Source of the DNA: Choristoneura fumiferana
Lineage: Eukaryota > Arthropoda > Insecta > Lepidoptera > Tortricidae
Reading direction: 5' to 3'
Assembly (NCBI RefSeq): GCF_025370935.1
Contig: NC_133485.1
Coordinates: 11,203,412 to 11,267,411 of the forward strand
DNA: 64,000 bases
Below are positions 22,490-33,550 of the stretch, in pieces. The position numbers and the translations under genes are program-made. The notes beneath the pieces were generated by a model, which made no database searches, was not told the origin of the DNA, and saw only the letters and a list, made by a program, of their open reading frames with translations. Numbering within the stretch: the first letter of the stretch is position 1; each line of letters opens with the position of its first letter.

Positions 22490-22939
22490 TGATTGAACTT
22501 ATGTATGTCGGCGGCCGATCGTAAAATCCGCCAGATCGCGAAATTCCTAGGCATATAGTGAAATGGCGCTATTTCATGAATTGGGATTGGGACATCCGCC
22601 ATATCGTTAAACACTCACCGTTTAACGATTTTCTTAGTAACGTTTAGGCAGATCATGAAATTCCTAGGCGTATTATGAAACGCTCTTGCGTTGTGGTCGT
22701 TCGCTCGTCGTACCTACATTTTTATTTTTTTCGGCATATCACGATGTGCCCAGTATAAAGCTAGGAATATCGATGAATGCGTTGCTTAATCTGTCTGCCG
22801 TATTGTTACACAAGTACATCGTGATATGCCTGGCCAACTTTTAGGCATATCATGAAATGGCGACATTTCAGGAAATGCCCAGGAATTTCGTGATCTGGCG
22901 GATTTTACGATCGGCCGCCGCCATACATAAGTTCAATCA
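22490..22939. mobile_element. 450-bp foldback element with subterminal repeats
   Basis: The ends TGATTGAACTTATGTATG and CATACATAAGTTCAATCA extend inward as about 60-bp inverted repeats through GGCCGATCGTAAAATCCGCC. Inside, words related to GGCATATCATGAAATGG occur repeatedly in both orientations, a pattern seen in transposase-binding arrays. There is no ORF. The superfamily was not determined and no target duplication was fixed. Confidence 0.7.
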
Positions 22940-23714
22940 GTAATTGATAAAACTTGAGCTGTATTTTGCATGGGTATTTTCATAAAAAGTAAATTATCTA
23001 AAATTTAAATTCAAGGTTAGCGAATCGACACGTAACGGCTAGCGGGGGGTAATACAAAAAATTTGTCGTTTTAACTCACGATTATAAAGTCAAAGTCCCG
23101 TCCCGTCGTCTGTATTTCTGGATAAATACAATCTAGGGCTCGTCAAGGCTAGAGTGAATAGGCTGTTACTGAACCAGTGAGATAGATCTTTGGCACTTAA
23201 CATCAGGTCAATCACGGTCAGTTTTATATAAAAAAGTTGATCTAAAATTAAGTCTACCCCAACTTATCCCTTCAACCTCAAACAATAATCCCTTTATTTT
23301 ATCCTGCCGTGTCACAAGTAACATAGTTTTATTAGTTTTAGTCTTAGTTTTAGGTGGTACTTATGGAGCCAAAACAAACCTTCTTTCTTTCTTTTCTTTC
23401 TTTATTTTTTATTTTATTTTTTAAAGTTCGATACTCAAAATAAAAATATCTAGTATTATGAAGACCTAGATTCAGAGACTAATTTATTTAGGTAATTTAC
23501 TTTTCTTTGCTACAATACACCAATGCCTTGTACGTATAGAGAGAAGAAGCATAAAATCTTTGTATGCAAAAGTGTCCATCTAAAAGTGTTAAATAGGCAG
23601 ATATCAATTAAAAAAAAGTTAAAACAATAAACTTAGTAAAATCATTCAATAATATGTTTAACAGATCAAAAAACTAAATCACCATCCACGTTTTCTCAAA
23701 TCAGTTACTTAGGA
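22940..23714. other. No recognised gene
   Basis: AT-rich DNA with a TTTC-rich stretch at 23380-23405. No gene or element boundary was recognised. Confidence 0.4.
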
Positions 23715-23715
23715 T

Positions 23716-23756
<41 letters not shown>
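23716..23756. repeat. (GT)n microsatellite
   Basis: About twenty uninterrupted GT units end in GTACACAC. Confidence 0.95.
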
Positions 23757-23758
<2 letters not shown>

Positions 23759-24229
23759 ACACTTTTGATACTCTAGCGTCAGTATGAATAATTTGGAGCT
23801 GTTTTAAATAACTGCTGAAAGCGTCCAGCTTTTCCCCCATTTGTATTTTTCCCCGTTAAAGTTTGTCTCCTTCCATCTACATCATAATTACACATACACT
23901 GGAAACTCTATCCAGTCTGTGGTTACCTTTGCCAAGTAATACAAATGTGTGCATCCAATTTATATGCCAACCTCTGGAATTGAAGAACAGCTTTTTACAT
24001 TGTAACCTATTTTACACGCGCTTCGCTTGCGGGCCATGAGCGCGGGGAACCATGAGCTTTGAAAGTTATCTGAAATACTGGAATTTTTCCAAAATTATTG
24101 GAAGTTACGAGTATCGTGGTCTTCTTATGCTGAATTTGAATGAAAAACATCCGTACAAAATTTCATGTGTTTTAGACATAGTGGTTGAGATTTTAAAGTT
24201 TTTAAATGCGAATTATGATGGAGAAAAGT

Positions 24230-24412
24230 CCTCGATGTGCGACCACGAACCAGAAGGCGAAGCGTTGGCAGCCAGGTGACTGACAACATCGTGAGAGTAG
24301 CGGAAACCGGTGGATGCAAGTGCGAGTTGTTGTTCATTGTGGCGTTCTAAGGGGGAGCCTTTGTCCAGCAGTGACGTTTTCCGGCTGATGATGATGAGAT
24401 GATGATGAAATG
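24230..24412 (+). pseudogene. RTE-like LINE C-terminus and 3' tail
   Basis: The + frame reads DVRPRTRRRSVGSQVTDNIV then RVAETGGCK before a TAA, following the GRPxxRWTDDI..VAG.RWM pattern of RTE ORF2 ends with changes at key positions. The 3' tail (GCGTTCTAAGGGGGAGCC ... GATGATGATG) matches 10108 and 32142. It is a 5'-truncated copy. Confidence 0.65.
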
Positions 24413-24726
24413 CGAATAATGCATTTCAAAACTTAATTCAATGATCTATACTTGTTAAATTTTATTCTGATTCATCCGCCGGTTTTAGCGTTTCAAACAA
24501 ACAATGTTCAATAGGTAATCCACAAACAAGACCTTGATTGATCGATAGAGTAAAATGACCCCTGGCAATCTGGCAATTGATTTTCGCTGAAATCATAGAA
24601 AGTCTTATGAGTGATGGTTACGATAGATGGCGCCCTTGGATGGCACCACATGCCACTATTGGCGTATGCAAGCGACGAATGTTTTAAGGCAAGTTGGTTG
24701 GGGTGACACGATGTAGGTTCATACTT

Positions 24727-25439
24727 GAGGAGTGTCTTTTCAAAAGGGCTTATTTCCCCTTTAAACATTTTTTGGGAGATCGAGGAAAACTAAATCCACG
24801 GTTTCCATTTTAGAAATTGTTATTTTATCTTCGATATTGTATTAAAGTAAGTTGACATAAATGTTATGGCACTACTAACATTGTCTTATCTACCTAATTA
24901 TTTACGTAAATTACCATACATTTTCAGAGTTAAGCTCTTGATGCGAAATTTTGGAATTAAGCCGTTTTGTTGTGGCAAAACTATTTCGTTAGGTTCTAAT
25001 TAAGCCAATTTCTAATAAGCTACTTATTTCTTTCTATTATTTTATTTCTTCTTATTTCTTGCTTTGATGGCTAATGGTTTCGATATACCTAGCGATCATT
25101 GTTAAATCTTAAAGCGATTTTGGTGTAATCAAATAAAAAAATATCTTCAAATTCTTCCAATGAAAAACACGTTTCGGATGCTTTTTTATTCAACCCGTTT
25201 ATTTTTTGGTAGCCGGCTTCAAATTTCGAAGTCTACAAAAAGTTATAATTCAACGTAGATAATAAGTGTACATAATAAGGAAGAGTTAGGCCCTTTTGAC
25301 TCGAACCTTGATATTTGAACCTTTTTTTAAAAGACAACTAGGGACATTTTGGAACTTTAACCTGAAAGAATATTATAGGTACATTTTTAGTTAAAAAAAA
25401 GAAAAAATGGAAATAAGCCCTTTTGAAAAGACACTCCTC
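24727..25439. mobile_element. 713-bp DNA element with perfect 31-bp TIRs
   Basis: Both ends begin GAGGAGTGTCTTTTCAAAAG and match for 31 bp without mismatch in inverted orientation. ACTT flanks both ends (24723-24726, 25440-25443), a 4-bp target duplication. The interior has no ORF with a recognisable transposase and is AT-rich. It is a non-autonomous DNA transposon; a 4-bp duplication occurs in several superfamilies and does not decide between them. Confidence 0.75.
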
Positions 25440-26011
25440 ACTTGCCGCGTATAAACAGACTTGCAGGTTTGAATCCCGACCGGCGCAACCGAAAAAAAAT
25501 TTGTTATTGAAAAATTGTAGATTTCATTGACTAAACTTTTCTCTATAAAAGCAAATAATCTTAGATAATGTTTGAGAGATTTTCGTGACAGAATTTCATA
25601 ACTTGCACATTCCCTACCTTTGTAATAATATTCATAATCACCTGTTGTGGTCGTAATTTAACTGAAACCTGTTTGTGTAAAGATTCAAAGCTGGCCCATA
25701 TGTGGAAGTTATGCGTCCCTTCCCTACCCATTACATTCTTGGTCTTAACCGACGTCCGGATTCTATCATATTCCCATTATTCCATTACTTGGGCCGGGTC
25801 AATATCGTATAATTTTAAGATTATGCCCATGATTCCCGTTCCAATATCGAGTAGAATTTAATATCGGGGTAATAACTGGTAACGTTGGCGTGTATAATGT
25901 ACAGTCATACTCATACAGGTTGATTATGGAAACGTGATCGGGATGAACCGTGCACAATTCAGTAAACGTGCACAATACCTACTATCGTATTTATTTGAAA
26001 TCGGGCACTGC

Positions 26012-26227
26012 CTTTTCGCAACGTAACTTTTGGCAACCTGTTTCATTTCGCAAACTCTAAAACTGTAAATATTTCAGGATTTAATTCAGGGCCTTCGTGT
26101 AAAGCCCTTGAGATTAGGTTAGTTTAGTGTTATAAAAATCCTGAAATATTTACATTTTCAGAAATATTAAACAGTTGAGAAGAAAAGTTGCGTGATGAAA
26201 CAGGTTGCCAAACGTTATTCGTCGAAA
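26012..26227. mobile_element. Imperfect foldback MITE
   Basis: GGCAACCTGTTTCAT on the left and ATGAAACAGGTTGCC on the right, together with inner arms GTAAATATTTCAGGATTT and AAATCCTGAAATATTTAC, form two stacked inverted repeats about 215 bp overall. Confidence 0.65.
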
Positions 26228-26839
26228 CATTAGTAAACCATTTGAGACATTCACATTTCTTTTAAAGTTTCATTTCACATATTTATTTTGCTACAACATA
26301 CCTAAACAGTTTTTTACAAAATTCATGTCAGTAGTGTATTAGTAGTAAATAGTAGTGGTAGTATAATAGTAATTGTAGTGTAGTAGAGCTAGAATGTACA
26401 TACACATACAAAATGTACCTACATTAATGCACATGTTGTAATAATCCACATCTAACACGATCTAAAAAACTAAAAGCAAAAGAACTTTATGACCCTATTT
26501 ACATTAATTCAGTGAAATCGTTCTACATTCGTACAATTCTAACGAGTTACACGAAATCTATTGAGCACCGCAGTGTCAGCTACTAGAAATATTTTACTAG
26601 AATAATGTAAACAGGGCCCAATATTACGATTGTTGACGCTGATTATGATCAATTAAGTGGCTTAAAGCGTTTACTGCCCCTAAACGTCATAAAATTATAT
26701 AATTTTAAAAAGGAACCGCCGTATTTATACGTTGGTTAAAAAATATAAATTTTAATGTTACTTGAAGTCTTCGTTAATGTTTTGCATGTATGGCATATTT
26801 TTAACTCATTATTTTGTAATATCGAAAAATCCTTTCTTA

Positions 26840-27061
26840 TCAAATGATATTGTAACGGATAACTCACGTCTTAAATCGAGTTTAGCTCGACATGTTTCGG
26901 GCTAATTTGTAGCCCTTCTTCATAGGAGCAACGCGACTCGGTGGCTGCCGCAACACACGCGAATAAGCCCGAAACATGACGAGCTAAACTCGATTTAAGA
27001 CGTTGAGTTATCCGTTACAATATCATTTAATATGAGTGAGTGTCACGGTAGTTTCATGTTC
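26840..27061 (+). mobile_element. Second Penelope-like insertion with inverted ends
   Basis: A 14-bp exact duplication, AAAATCCTTTCTTA, flanks it (26826-26839, 27062-27075). Inverted arms at 26842-26905 and 26963-27028 share GTAACGGATAACTCA and GAGCTAAACTCGATTTAAGA. The right side continues with ATGAGTGAGTGTCACGGTAG then TTTCATG, the same 3' signature as the insertion at 14386-14993. No coding sequence remains. Confidence 0.7.
26885..26929 (-). ncRNA. Hammerhead-ribozyme-like motif (degenerate)
   Basis: On the minus strand: stem I GCTC pairs with GAGC; TGAAGA sits where the CUGANGA core is expected; GGGCTA-CAAAT-TAGCCC forms stem II; then GAAA, a minimal ACATGT stem III, and the cleavage-type C before GAGC. 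The canonical C of the first core element is A here and one extra A lies before stem II, so activity is doubtful. Hammerhead motifs are known in the terminal repeats of Penelope-like elements, which fits the location. Confidence 0.4.
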
Positions 27062-27584
27062 AAAATCCTTTCTTAGCAGATCTCCATAGCAACATGTCTG
27101 ATTAATTTAAAATGTATCTAGCTTTCGTAGTTTAGTATAAAGATAAATCTAACGTACAATAAAATCTCATCCTCACATACCATTAAACCGTTAAACTTAG
27201 ATTCAAACTTTACACACTTGCAACTAATAACTATAAAGTACGGTCATAACGCAAACTCGTATCCAGTGTTGGAAATATAAACTTTACCTTTGTGGAATCA
27301 AAACTATAACTAAGTAGGTAATCCAGGATACCGTGGCATAAAAATGTTCATAAAACTCCCGGACTCGTAAAGGGAAGCACTTCCCGGTGCAATAAAGTTG
27401 CTTATTGAAATAACTGGCCACACCTTTTATAGTGCGTCCTCGACTTTCAACTGCTGTTTAATACGATTGTTACGACGTGCTTGTATTAATCTAGCTGCTT
27501 TATAGAGTTTTAAGCTCTTGGTGCTTAAGTAGCTCGTTGTTTGCCTTTCATATTGAGCTAAAATATATATTACATATTGAGCGT

Positions 27585-27782
27585 CCGCGTTAATTTCGGG
27601 TTTCACTATCCCGCGGGAACTGTGCAATTTTCCGGGATATAAACTATCCTATGTCCTTCCCCGGGACTCAAACTATCTGTATGCCGAATTTCATCTCAAT
27701 CGGTTCAGCGATTTAGACGTGATGAAGTAACAAACAAACAAACGGACTTACAAACTTTCGCATTTATTATATTAGTGGGATG
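27585..27782 (+). repeat. Helitron-associated dispersed repeat
   Basis: CCGGGATATAAACTATCCTA, TTCATCTCAATCGGTTCAGC and ACAAACTTTCGCATTTATTA occur in this order. It is a widespread lepidopteran non-coding repeat. A fragment of the same order is at 41255-41345. Confidence 0.5.
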
Positions 27783-28611
27783 CTTTGGTCTTTGAAGCTT
27801 GAGAAATTAGCCTAGTCCAAGTTGGACCAAGGTGCATTAAAGGTTTCTCTACCATTGCACAAAATATAAAAGTAAAATGTTGTGTGTGTGTGTCACGCTA
27901 CAGGCCGAATTTTGTCTTCTGACAGACATTAATTTGGAAAATACTACAAATCATTTATTTTTTATTTTTTTGTAAATATCATTATTTTTGTTGTATTCAA
28001 CAAAATAAAACCAATTTTGTCCTTGCTATGACCGAGAGCTAGAATTCTCGAGGATGTTTTGAGCAAATATTTTGCGATCAAATTATCGAGTTAATAATAC
28101 CTACATGTGTATTAACACTGAACTTTTGATCTTTATACCGAAAGATGTTATTTATCATATTACGTCATAAAACAACTGACAAACGACACTGACTGGAACA
28201 CGTCGTACATACCCATTACATACCCTACTTTAGCGCATGTTTGAATTTGTTTCTTTAAGCAATAAAACCACCTATCAAGATTCTGCTTTTTTCTGTACTT
28301 TTTTTTAACTTACTGCACTGATTTGAGGTGTTCATTAATAGTGAATTGTACAACAAGTGCATAAAACTAGTAATTTTACCCGAGACTTATATTCCTCTCA
28401 GCCACAGGCGAGGGTTGATCGTTGAATCAAGGATAAAATGGGTTCTATGAACAAGTTATAATATGTAGGTACACTATAATTTTGGCGTTGATTTAAAAAT
28501 AAAAACAATATTTAACGAAAATTTTACTCTATGCACTTAAAAATTATCTCACGAGTACGCATTACAGGAATATTAAGTACCCTATAATAACCCTAGGTCT
28601 CAACCAAACAA

Positions 28612-28972
28612 TTTTTCAATTTCGGTTTTACGGGATGACCGTAAAAGTAAAAATTTGGAATTGAAATAAAAAATACAAAAAGATCCAAAAAAACCAATCT
28701 TAATTTGATTGCTTAGAAACGATATCTCTTGTCCGGGTGAGCGGTTAGTTCCAAAGGAATGCCGAAAAAGTTTGAGGGCTTACGGCATAGATGTCGCTAG
28801 CGTCGCTGCTTAAGTGACTAAGTAAGAAACACAAGCTGAGATATGAGATGCATAGGGAAATTCGTGTATTTCAGTTTGTATTTTCAATTTCGGTTTTACG
28901 GGATGACCGTAAAAGTAAAAATTTGGAATTGAAATAAAAAATACAAAAAGATTCCAAAAAAACCAATCTTAA
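28612..28972 (+). mobile_element. Composite SINE (family B), tail-body-tail copy
   Basis: An exact 13-bp duplication, CTCAACCAAACAA, flanks the 361-bp insert (28599-28611, 28973-28985). The same ~90-bp tail (TTTCAATTTCGGTTTTACGG ... ACCAATCTTA) sits at both ends in direct orientation, around the body (TCTCTTGTCCGGGTGAGCGG ... CTGAGATATGAG). The tRNA-like head present at 15672 and 35090 is deleted between ATTCGTGT and ATTTCAGTTTG. Confidence 0.8.
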
Positions 28973-29398
28973 CTCAACCAAACAACCAAATATGTTCACA
29001 AAATTTTCTAATTTATAATATTAGTAGGATTATTCTGTTCAACATGGTTCAACGGACGTACGTATATTGTAAAATAGGAGGTACGGACGCCGCGTGACAA
29101 ATGTTATACGGCAATTGACGCGGCCTCGATGCCGGACCAGAGATCTTTATCGTGGGACCAATTATTATGTCGACGTATATTGTCGCTATCTTGATAATAG
29201 GGTGCATATTAGAGAATTGACAGCTCATAGTATGTCGTCTTGGTTACCTATACATGCAGTACCTACCCGCAACTTTGTAGTAGTAAATGTAGTAAAACTT
29301 TCAATTGTACAAAAAGAAAATACCGTTGCTAAAATCAGAAAAGTGCAAAGGACTTTGTCTGCTTCTAACGGGAACTCCGCAATTTCTTGGTTGACGAA

Positions 29399-29466
29399 CG
29401 GAGCTTAGTGGTTAGATTAGAGTACCTAAGTACGAAGTTAGAGGTCCAGGGTTGGTACCCAGGACG
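29399..29466 (+). repeat. Weak tRNA-like SINE head
   Basis: GCTTAGTGGTTAGATTAGAG and, about 30 nt later, CCAGGGTTGGTACCCAGG resemble degenerate A and B boxes. The overlapping 104-codon ORF at 29094-29408 shows no domain. Confidence 0.35.
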
Positions 29467-29489
29467 GGACAGACATAGATACTACGAAT

Positions 29490-30990
29490 GTTTCTGCTCA
29501 AATCGAGTCGAGAGAAATGTTTGTTTAATGTGTAGAGTGTAATAGTGTATTTATTTCTATACTTATTTATTTCCGTTGTCCAGTACCTAAAATCTCTCAA
29601 ACTTAGTTTAGTTTTCGGCTAGATTAGGTCAATCTGAGATAATGTCGCTTTCTATCAGTGAAAAAATAATCTCAAATTAATTAGTCCCTACTAAGGCACT
29701 GATTTAGGCGTTACTTTGCAAATGTCCATATTAATGATTTTTTAGCAATTTGCCTTCTAACAATATATTTTTATCTCAAAATCACTATATTATTTGAACA
29801 GGTCAAAGCGTTAGGATAACCTCGCGGCATTGACTAAATTGCATAATTGATAACAGCCGAGTAAACTTAAGTATAATAAATAATTAGATTAGGATACTAT
29901 TATACCTAATAACTAATGGGCAATCGTTGTTAATGTAAATATTTAATGTTAATAGATAAGGAAATTAAAAAATGATACAAATTAAATTTAGTAACAAAAC
30001 CTGCCAAAGTGCGATTCAAATTAAAGCATCGAGGGTTCATTAATTCTCTAAAAAATAAATTTGTCTCAGTAACTGTTTTTATTAAGGTAGAGCCGCTGAC
30101 AGAAAAAATACAGTTTTTATTTCAACCCTAAGGTCGACGCAAGCTTGAGCGGTTTTTAATATTTTTGGTATTACAGTAGGTATTCATCAAGGTATAGGTA
30201 TTCATCTGTATTATAATTCAGAGATTGAGATTGATATAGGTATTATATACATAAACTCGTGACAAATACGTAGGTACACATGCAGTAAGTACACTTAGAG
30301 ATACAAGGAAACCAAAAATAATTAATCTCTTCAAAATATAGGTACATATTTATTAATTTCAGCTGTCTGTTTTTTACGATTCTCAAGATACAGCCTTCTG
30401 ACGAATAGAAAAATGGTCAGACGAACAACGTAGTAACATTAATAGTATTCTGTTTGCCACCCTTCAGCTACGGAATCCTAAAATAAAACGCATTATGTAA
30501 AATTTTCAAGTACCTCTTAAACCAATGAACAAAAAAGTCGTTAATCGAATATTGCTTGCCTATTGCTTAGGTTGTCCGGTGTCCGAAGAACGGACCGGAT
30601 TAAAAACACTGAGCTGCGCTCAAAGACTCGAATACGGTATTTGACTATTTTGTATATGTTTTATAAAATAAAACTACACAATGCCTGTTATCGAATATAG
30701 AAACAATTTTTAAGCTACCTTTACAAATAACAAACTTATAAAGGTTTGAAATTCAAGATTAGACAGAGAAAGTCATACTGGCATGTGACGTCACACGCCA
30801 GTACCGCCATACTTGCTGCATAGAGAAAAGCGTTTGAGAAAGAGACAGGTATATAGATTTTTCAAAAAATTACTATAAATTCAATTTTCAACCGATTTAA
30901 ATTTTCTCTTCGCTAAAACATTGTCTGTATATCTATATTTTCGTAATAATATTAAGATATGGCAAATTCAGGAGTTGTCAAATACCGTAT
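29490..30990. other. No recognised gene
   Basis: AT-rich DNA. A small palindrome, TGGCATGTGACGTCACACGCCA, lies near 30780. Nothing coding. Confidence 0.4.
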
Positions 30991-30999
30991 TGCTGCCGT

Positions 31000-31257
31000 G
31001 GGCGTGGCCAAGTTGAACTGGGACTGGGCTTGACATGTCTGTCGAATGAACCCAGAACGTTGGGCCAAAATTGTTACGGAATGGGTCCCTAGTGACGGAT
31101 ACCATAATAGAGGCGAGACCGAAGGGGAGATGGAGGGACGACTTAGATGCCTATAATGTGGGATGGCGGGAGCTCGCCTTTGATAGGCAGGAGTGGAGCA
31201 AGAGAGGAGAGGCCTTTGCCCAGCAGTGGGACATAAAAATAGGCTAACAAAAAAAAA
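31000..31257 (+). pseudogene. RTE-like LINE ORF2 end and 3' tail
   Basis: From about 31113 the frame reads RPKGRWRDDLDAYNVGWREL then AFDRQEWSKRGEAFAQQWD and a TAA, a classic RTE ORF2 C-terminus. Upstream, CRMNPERWAKIVTEW is visible in a different frame, so a frameshift lies near 31110. The tail is GGCTAACAAAAAAAAA. The last 135 bp match 44884-45016 with one difference, suggesting recent activity of the source element. Confidence 0.75.
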
Positions 31258-31644
31258 TTTCTTAGTGTCCTTTTAATCTTCTCTTTGTGGAATCTTTTAA
31301 TAATCAATTTCACTATGTTTTCCTTGATAAAAGTATGGGATGTCTACATAATTCAGGTACATAATTCAGTCTGTTCGATTGTACCCGTTTTCTGTATCGC
31401 TTACTATTATGGTGTACAATAAAAAGTTTGCATTCTCTTGTGTTTTTCCCACGTCCATTCATCTAAATGTCAGTTGCTCCCAAAGCAATTCCCAATCCGA
31501 ACCAATCCCGTTGAGTGAAAAGTGCAATGCATCGCTCACGTCGGCATCCGTCTGCCTGTGAGTCACTTCCTTTTTCTACATCCTAGCAACATATGTGAGA
31601 ACTAAACACTGAACTGCAAAAAGACTCATACAGCTAAGATACTT

Positions 31645-31752
31645 GTCCCACCGCCGATGATGAGCGAGAAGCGATTAGAGCTAGCTAGAAACCAACTAAT
31701 AATATATACTATGTGTCGATAGTTAATCGCTTCCTCGCCGGCGGAGAGACAA
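31645..31752. mobile_element. Small foldback MITE
   Basis: GTCCCACCGCCGATGATGAG then CGAGAAGCGATTA on the left pairs with TAATCGCTTCCTCGCCGGCG then GAGAGAC on the right, allowing small bulges. Confidence 0.5.
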
Positions 31753-31875
31753 CTGCCTAAAGTTACTAAAATATGTAAGTATGCATAACCTTAATGTTGA
31801 GTGAACAAAGTCGTGTATACATTATTTTTGTCACTTGGATCATATCGATATTTTTGTAATGGACTGTACATTATA

Positions 31876-32056
31876 GTATCATCATCATCATCCGGAAAAT
31901 CTCCACTACTGAACAAAGGCCTCTCCTTACGACAACTTTCCACTTGCAGTTGCCCGCAACTCTCACGATGTCGTCAGTCCATCTAGACTTAGGCCTGCCA
32001 ATGCTTCGCCTTCTGGTAGGACGCTGTTGAAAGTTGTGTTTAAACATTATAGACAA
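31876..32056 (-). pseudogene. RTE-like LINE ORF2 C-terminus
   Basis: The minus-strand frame reads RRRSIGRPKSRWTDDIVRVA then GNCKW, typical of an RTE ORF2 end, and finishes in a GAT-repeat tail (ATCATCATCATC at 31879 on the + strand). It is 5'-truncated and faces away from the related fragment just to the right. Confidence 0.7.
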
Positions 32057-32079
32057 AGTTTACGAAAATTCTTGGAAAT

Positions 32080-32211
32080 ACCTGTGGGTCGTGACAGTTG
32101 CGGGAAAACGGTGGATGCAAGTGGCGAGTTGTTGTTCATTGTGGCGTTCTAAGGGGGAGGCCTTTGTTCAGCAGTGGACGTCTTCTGGCTGATGATGATG
32201 ATGATGACATG
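32080..32211 (+). repeat. RTE-like LINE 3' tail
   Basis: GGTGGATGCAAGTGGCGAGT through GCGTTCTAAGGGGGAGGCCT to (GAT)n. It matches 24300-24412 in order and forms a back-to-back pair with the minus-strand fragment at 31876-32056. Confidence 0.7.
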
Positions 32212-32405
32212 TTGACAGGAAAACGTAGAATTTCAGATTAGGCAGCACTGTTATTGGATGGCTTCGGACAGTACGTAATATCAGTTTGTAATTAATTCTA
32301 AGGTCACTTGGGTAATACAACAACTTTGATTCCTACTCCAATAATTTACCTACATACTGTATGTATAACTAACTATATTTAGTAGTAGTAGTTTAGTTTA
32401 GTTTT

Positions 32406-32601
32406 ATTACATTTGAAATTTACCACGAGCTTTACGGTGAAGGAAAACATCGTGAGGAAACCTGCACAAACCTGCGAAGCAATTCAATGGTGTGTGTGAA
32501 GTTCCCAATCCGCACTGGGCCCGCGTGGGAACTACGGCCCAAGCCCTCTCATTCTGAGAGGAGGCCTGTGCCCAGCAGTGGGACGTTTATAGGCTGGGAT
32601 T
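32406..32601 (+). mobile_element. 5'-truncated SINE family A copy
   Basis: It begins at TTACATTTGAAATTTACCAC and runs to GGGACGTTTATAGGCTGGGA without the tRNA-like head. Its similarity to 11353-11668 is high. Confidence 0.75.
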
Positions 32602-33439
32602 ATAACTAACTAGTTTAGGTAAGTTCAATGAATCAGAAACTTTGTGCCTTTTTTATCACTAAAATGAGTCAATATGCGTCTTTATCAACAATTATGGTAG
32701 TTATATTTTTTATGGACTATCCCAATTAAAGATTGCTTGAAAAGTTGACCGGACAAAATAATTATCTGGTGTTGCTAACCTACGTAAATATTATCTACGA
32801 CTGTCTTATTACATAATTGCGGTACGAATTCGTACTTTAACAATTATGTTTAATCTACATTTTAAGTAATTAACTCGAGAGAATGTAATTATATTATAAG
32901 TTCATTGCGGTCTGTTTTAGGTTAATAAGTTGAACTGAGCGCATTAGACTGGCGAGCAGAATAAGTAATATCTCTTCCATATCTGAAACCGTATGTGTAT
33001 TATTAGTTTTCATCTAATTTTATATCTAAACTGTTTTACTTACTTCTGACAGTAAAATGTGCAAGGTGTAGTAACCTTAGCAGCGCCATCTCGTCATTAA
33101 ATAATCGAATTGTTATATTGCGGAAAACTAATAGAACTAATTTCTTGAATTGGTAACACTAAATTCAAATGTCATCTGTCTATTGCTGTCAAAGTTTAAC
33201 GTTTGCGCGTGGTATTTTAAAGTGTTATTTATTTTGAGTTTTTGTGCGGTAAAATACCAAAGATTATCCATAGCTTTGGAAGGAAAAGAATTCACAATGT
33301 ATAAAAATATTTGTCATAGAAAAAGTCTGAGGGATTAGAAAATATTCCTTTAAATAACATCACCGACACCGTTGTCAATATGACTGATAGGTATCGTATA
33401 GTAAGTGTAAACTATATAAGTGCTGCCCTCGCGTCAGGT

Positions 33440-33550
33440 TTTTTATATTCCTGGTCAGCCTTTATCTACAGTTTTAGTTTTTGTATGAGAAATCTGTCAT
33501 TTAATTGCGATCGCGAGCCTCAGAAACGTTAGGCAATACGGCCTCAGGAG
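33440..33550. repeat. Half copy of the GCGATCGC-type MITE
   Basis: ATTGCGATCGCGAGCCTCAG then AAACGTTAGGCAATACGGCC matches the right arm of the element at 62479-62612. The opposite arm appears alone at 38220-38262 (GGCCGTATTGTCTAACGC). Confidence 0.55.

Noticed and set aside
29094..29408. 104-codon ORF
   Set aside because: No domain, signal peptide or membrane segment was recognised, and it runs into a tRNA-like SINE head.
33150..33338. Possible small exon
   Set aside because: A short frame (IALEGKEFTMYKNICHRKSL) looks mildly protein-like, but no splice sites or family could be supported.
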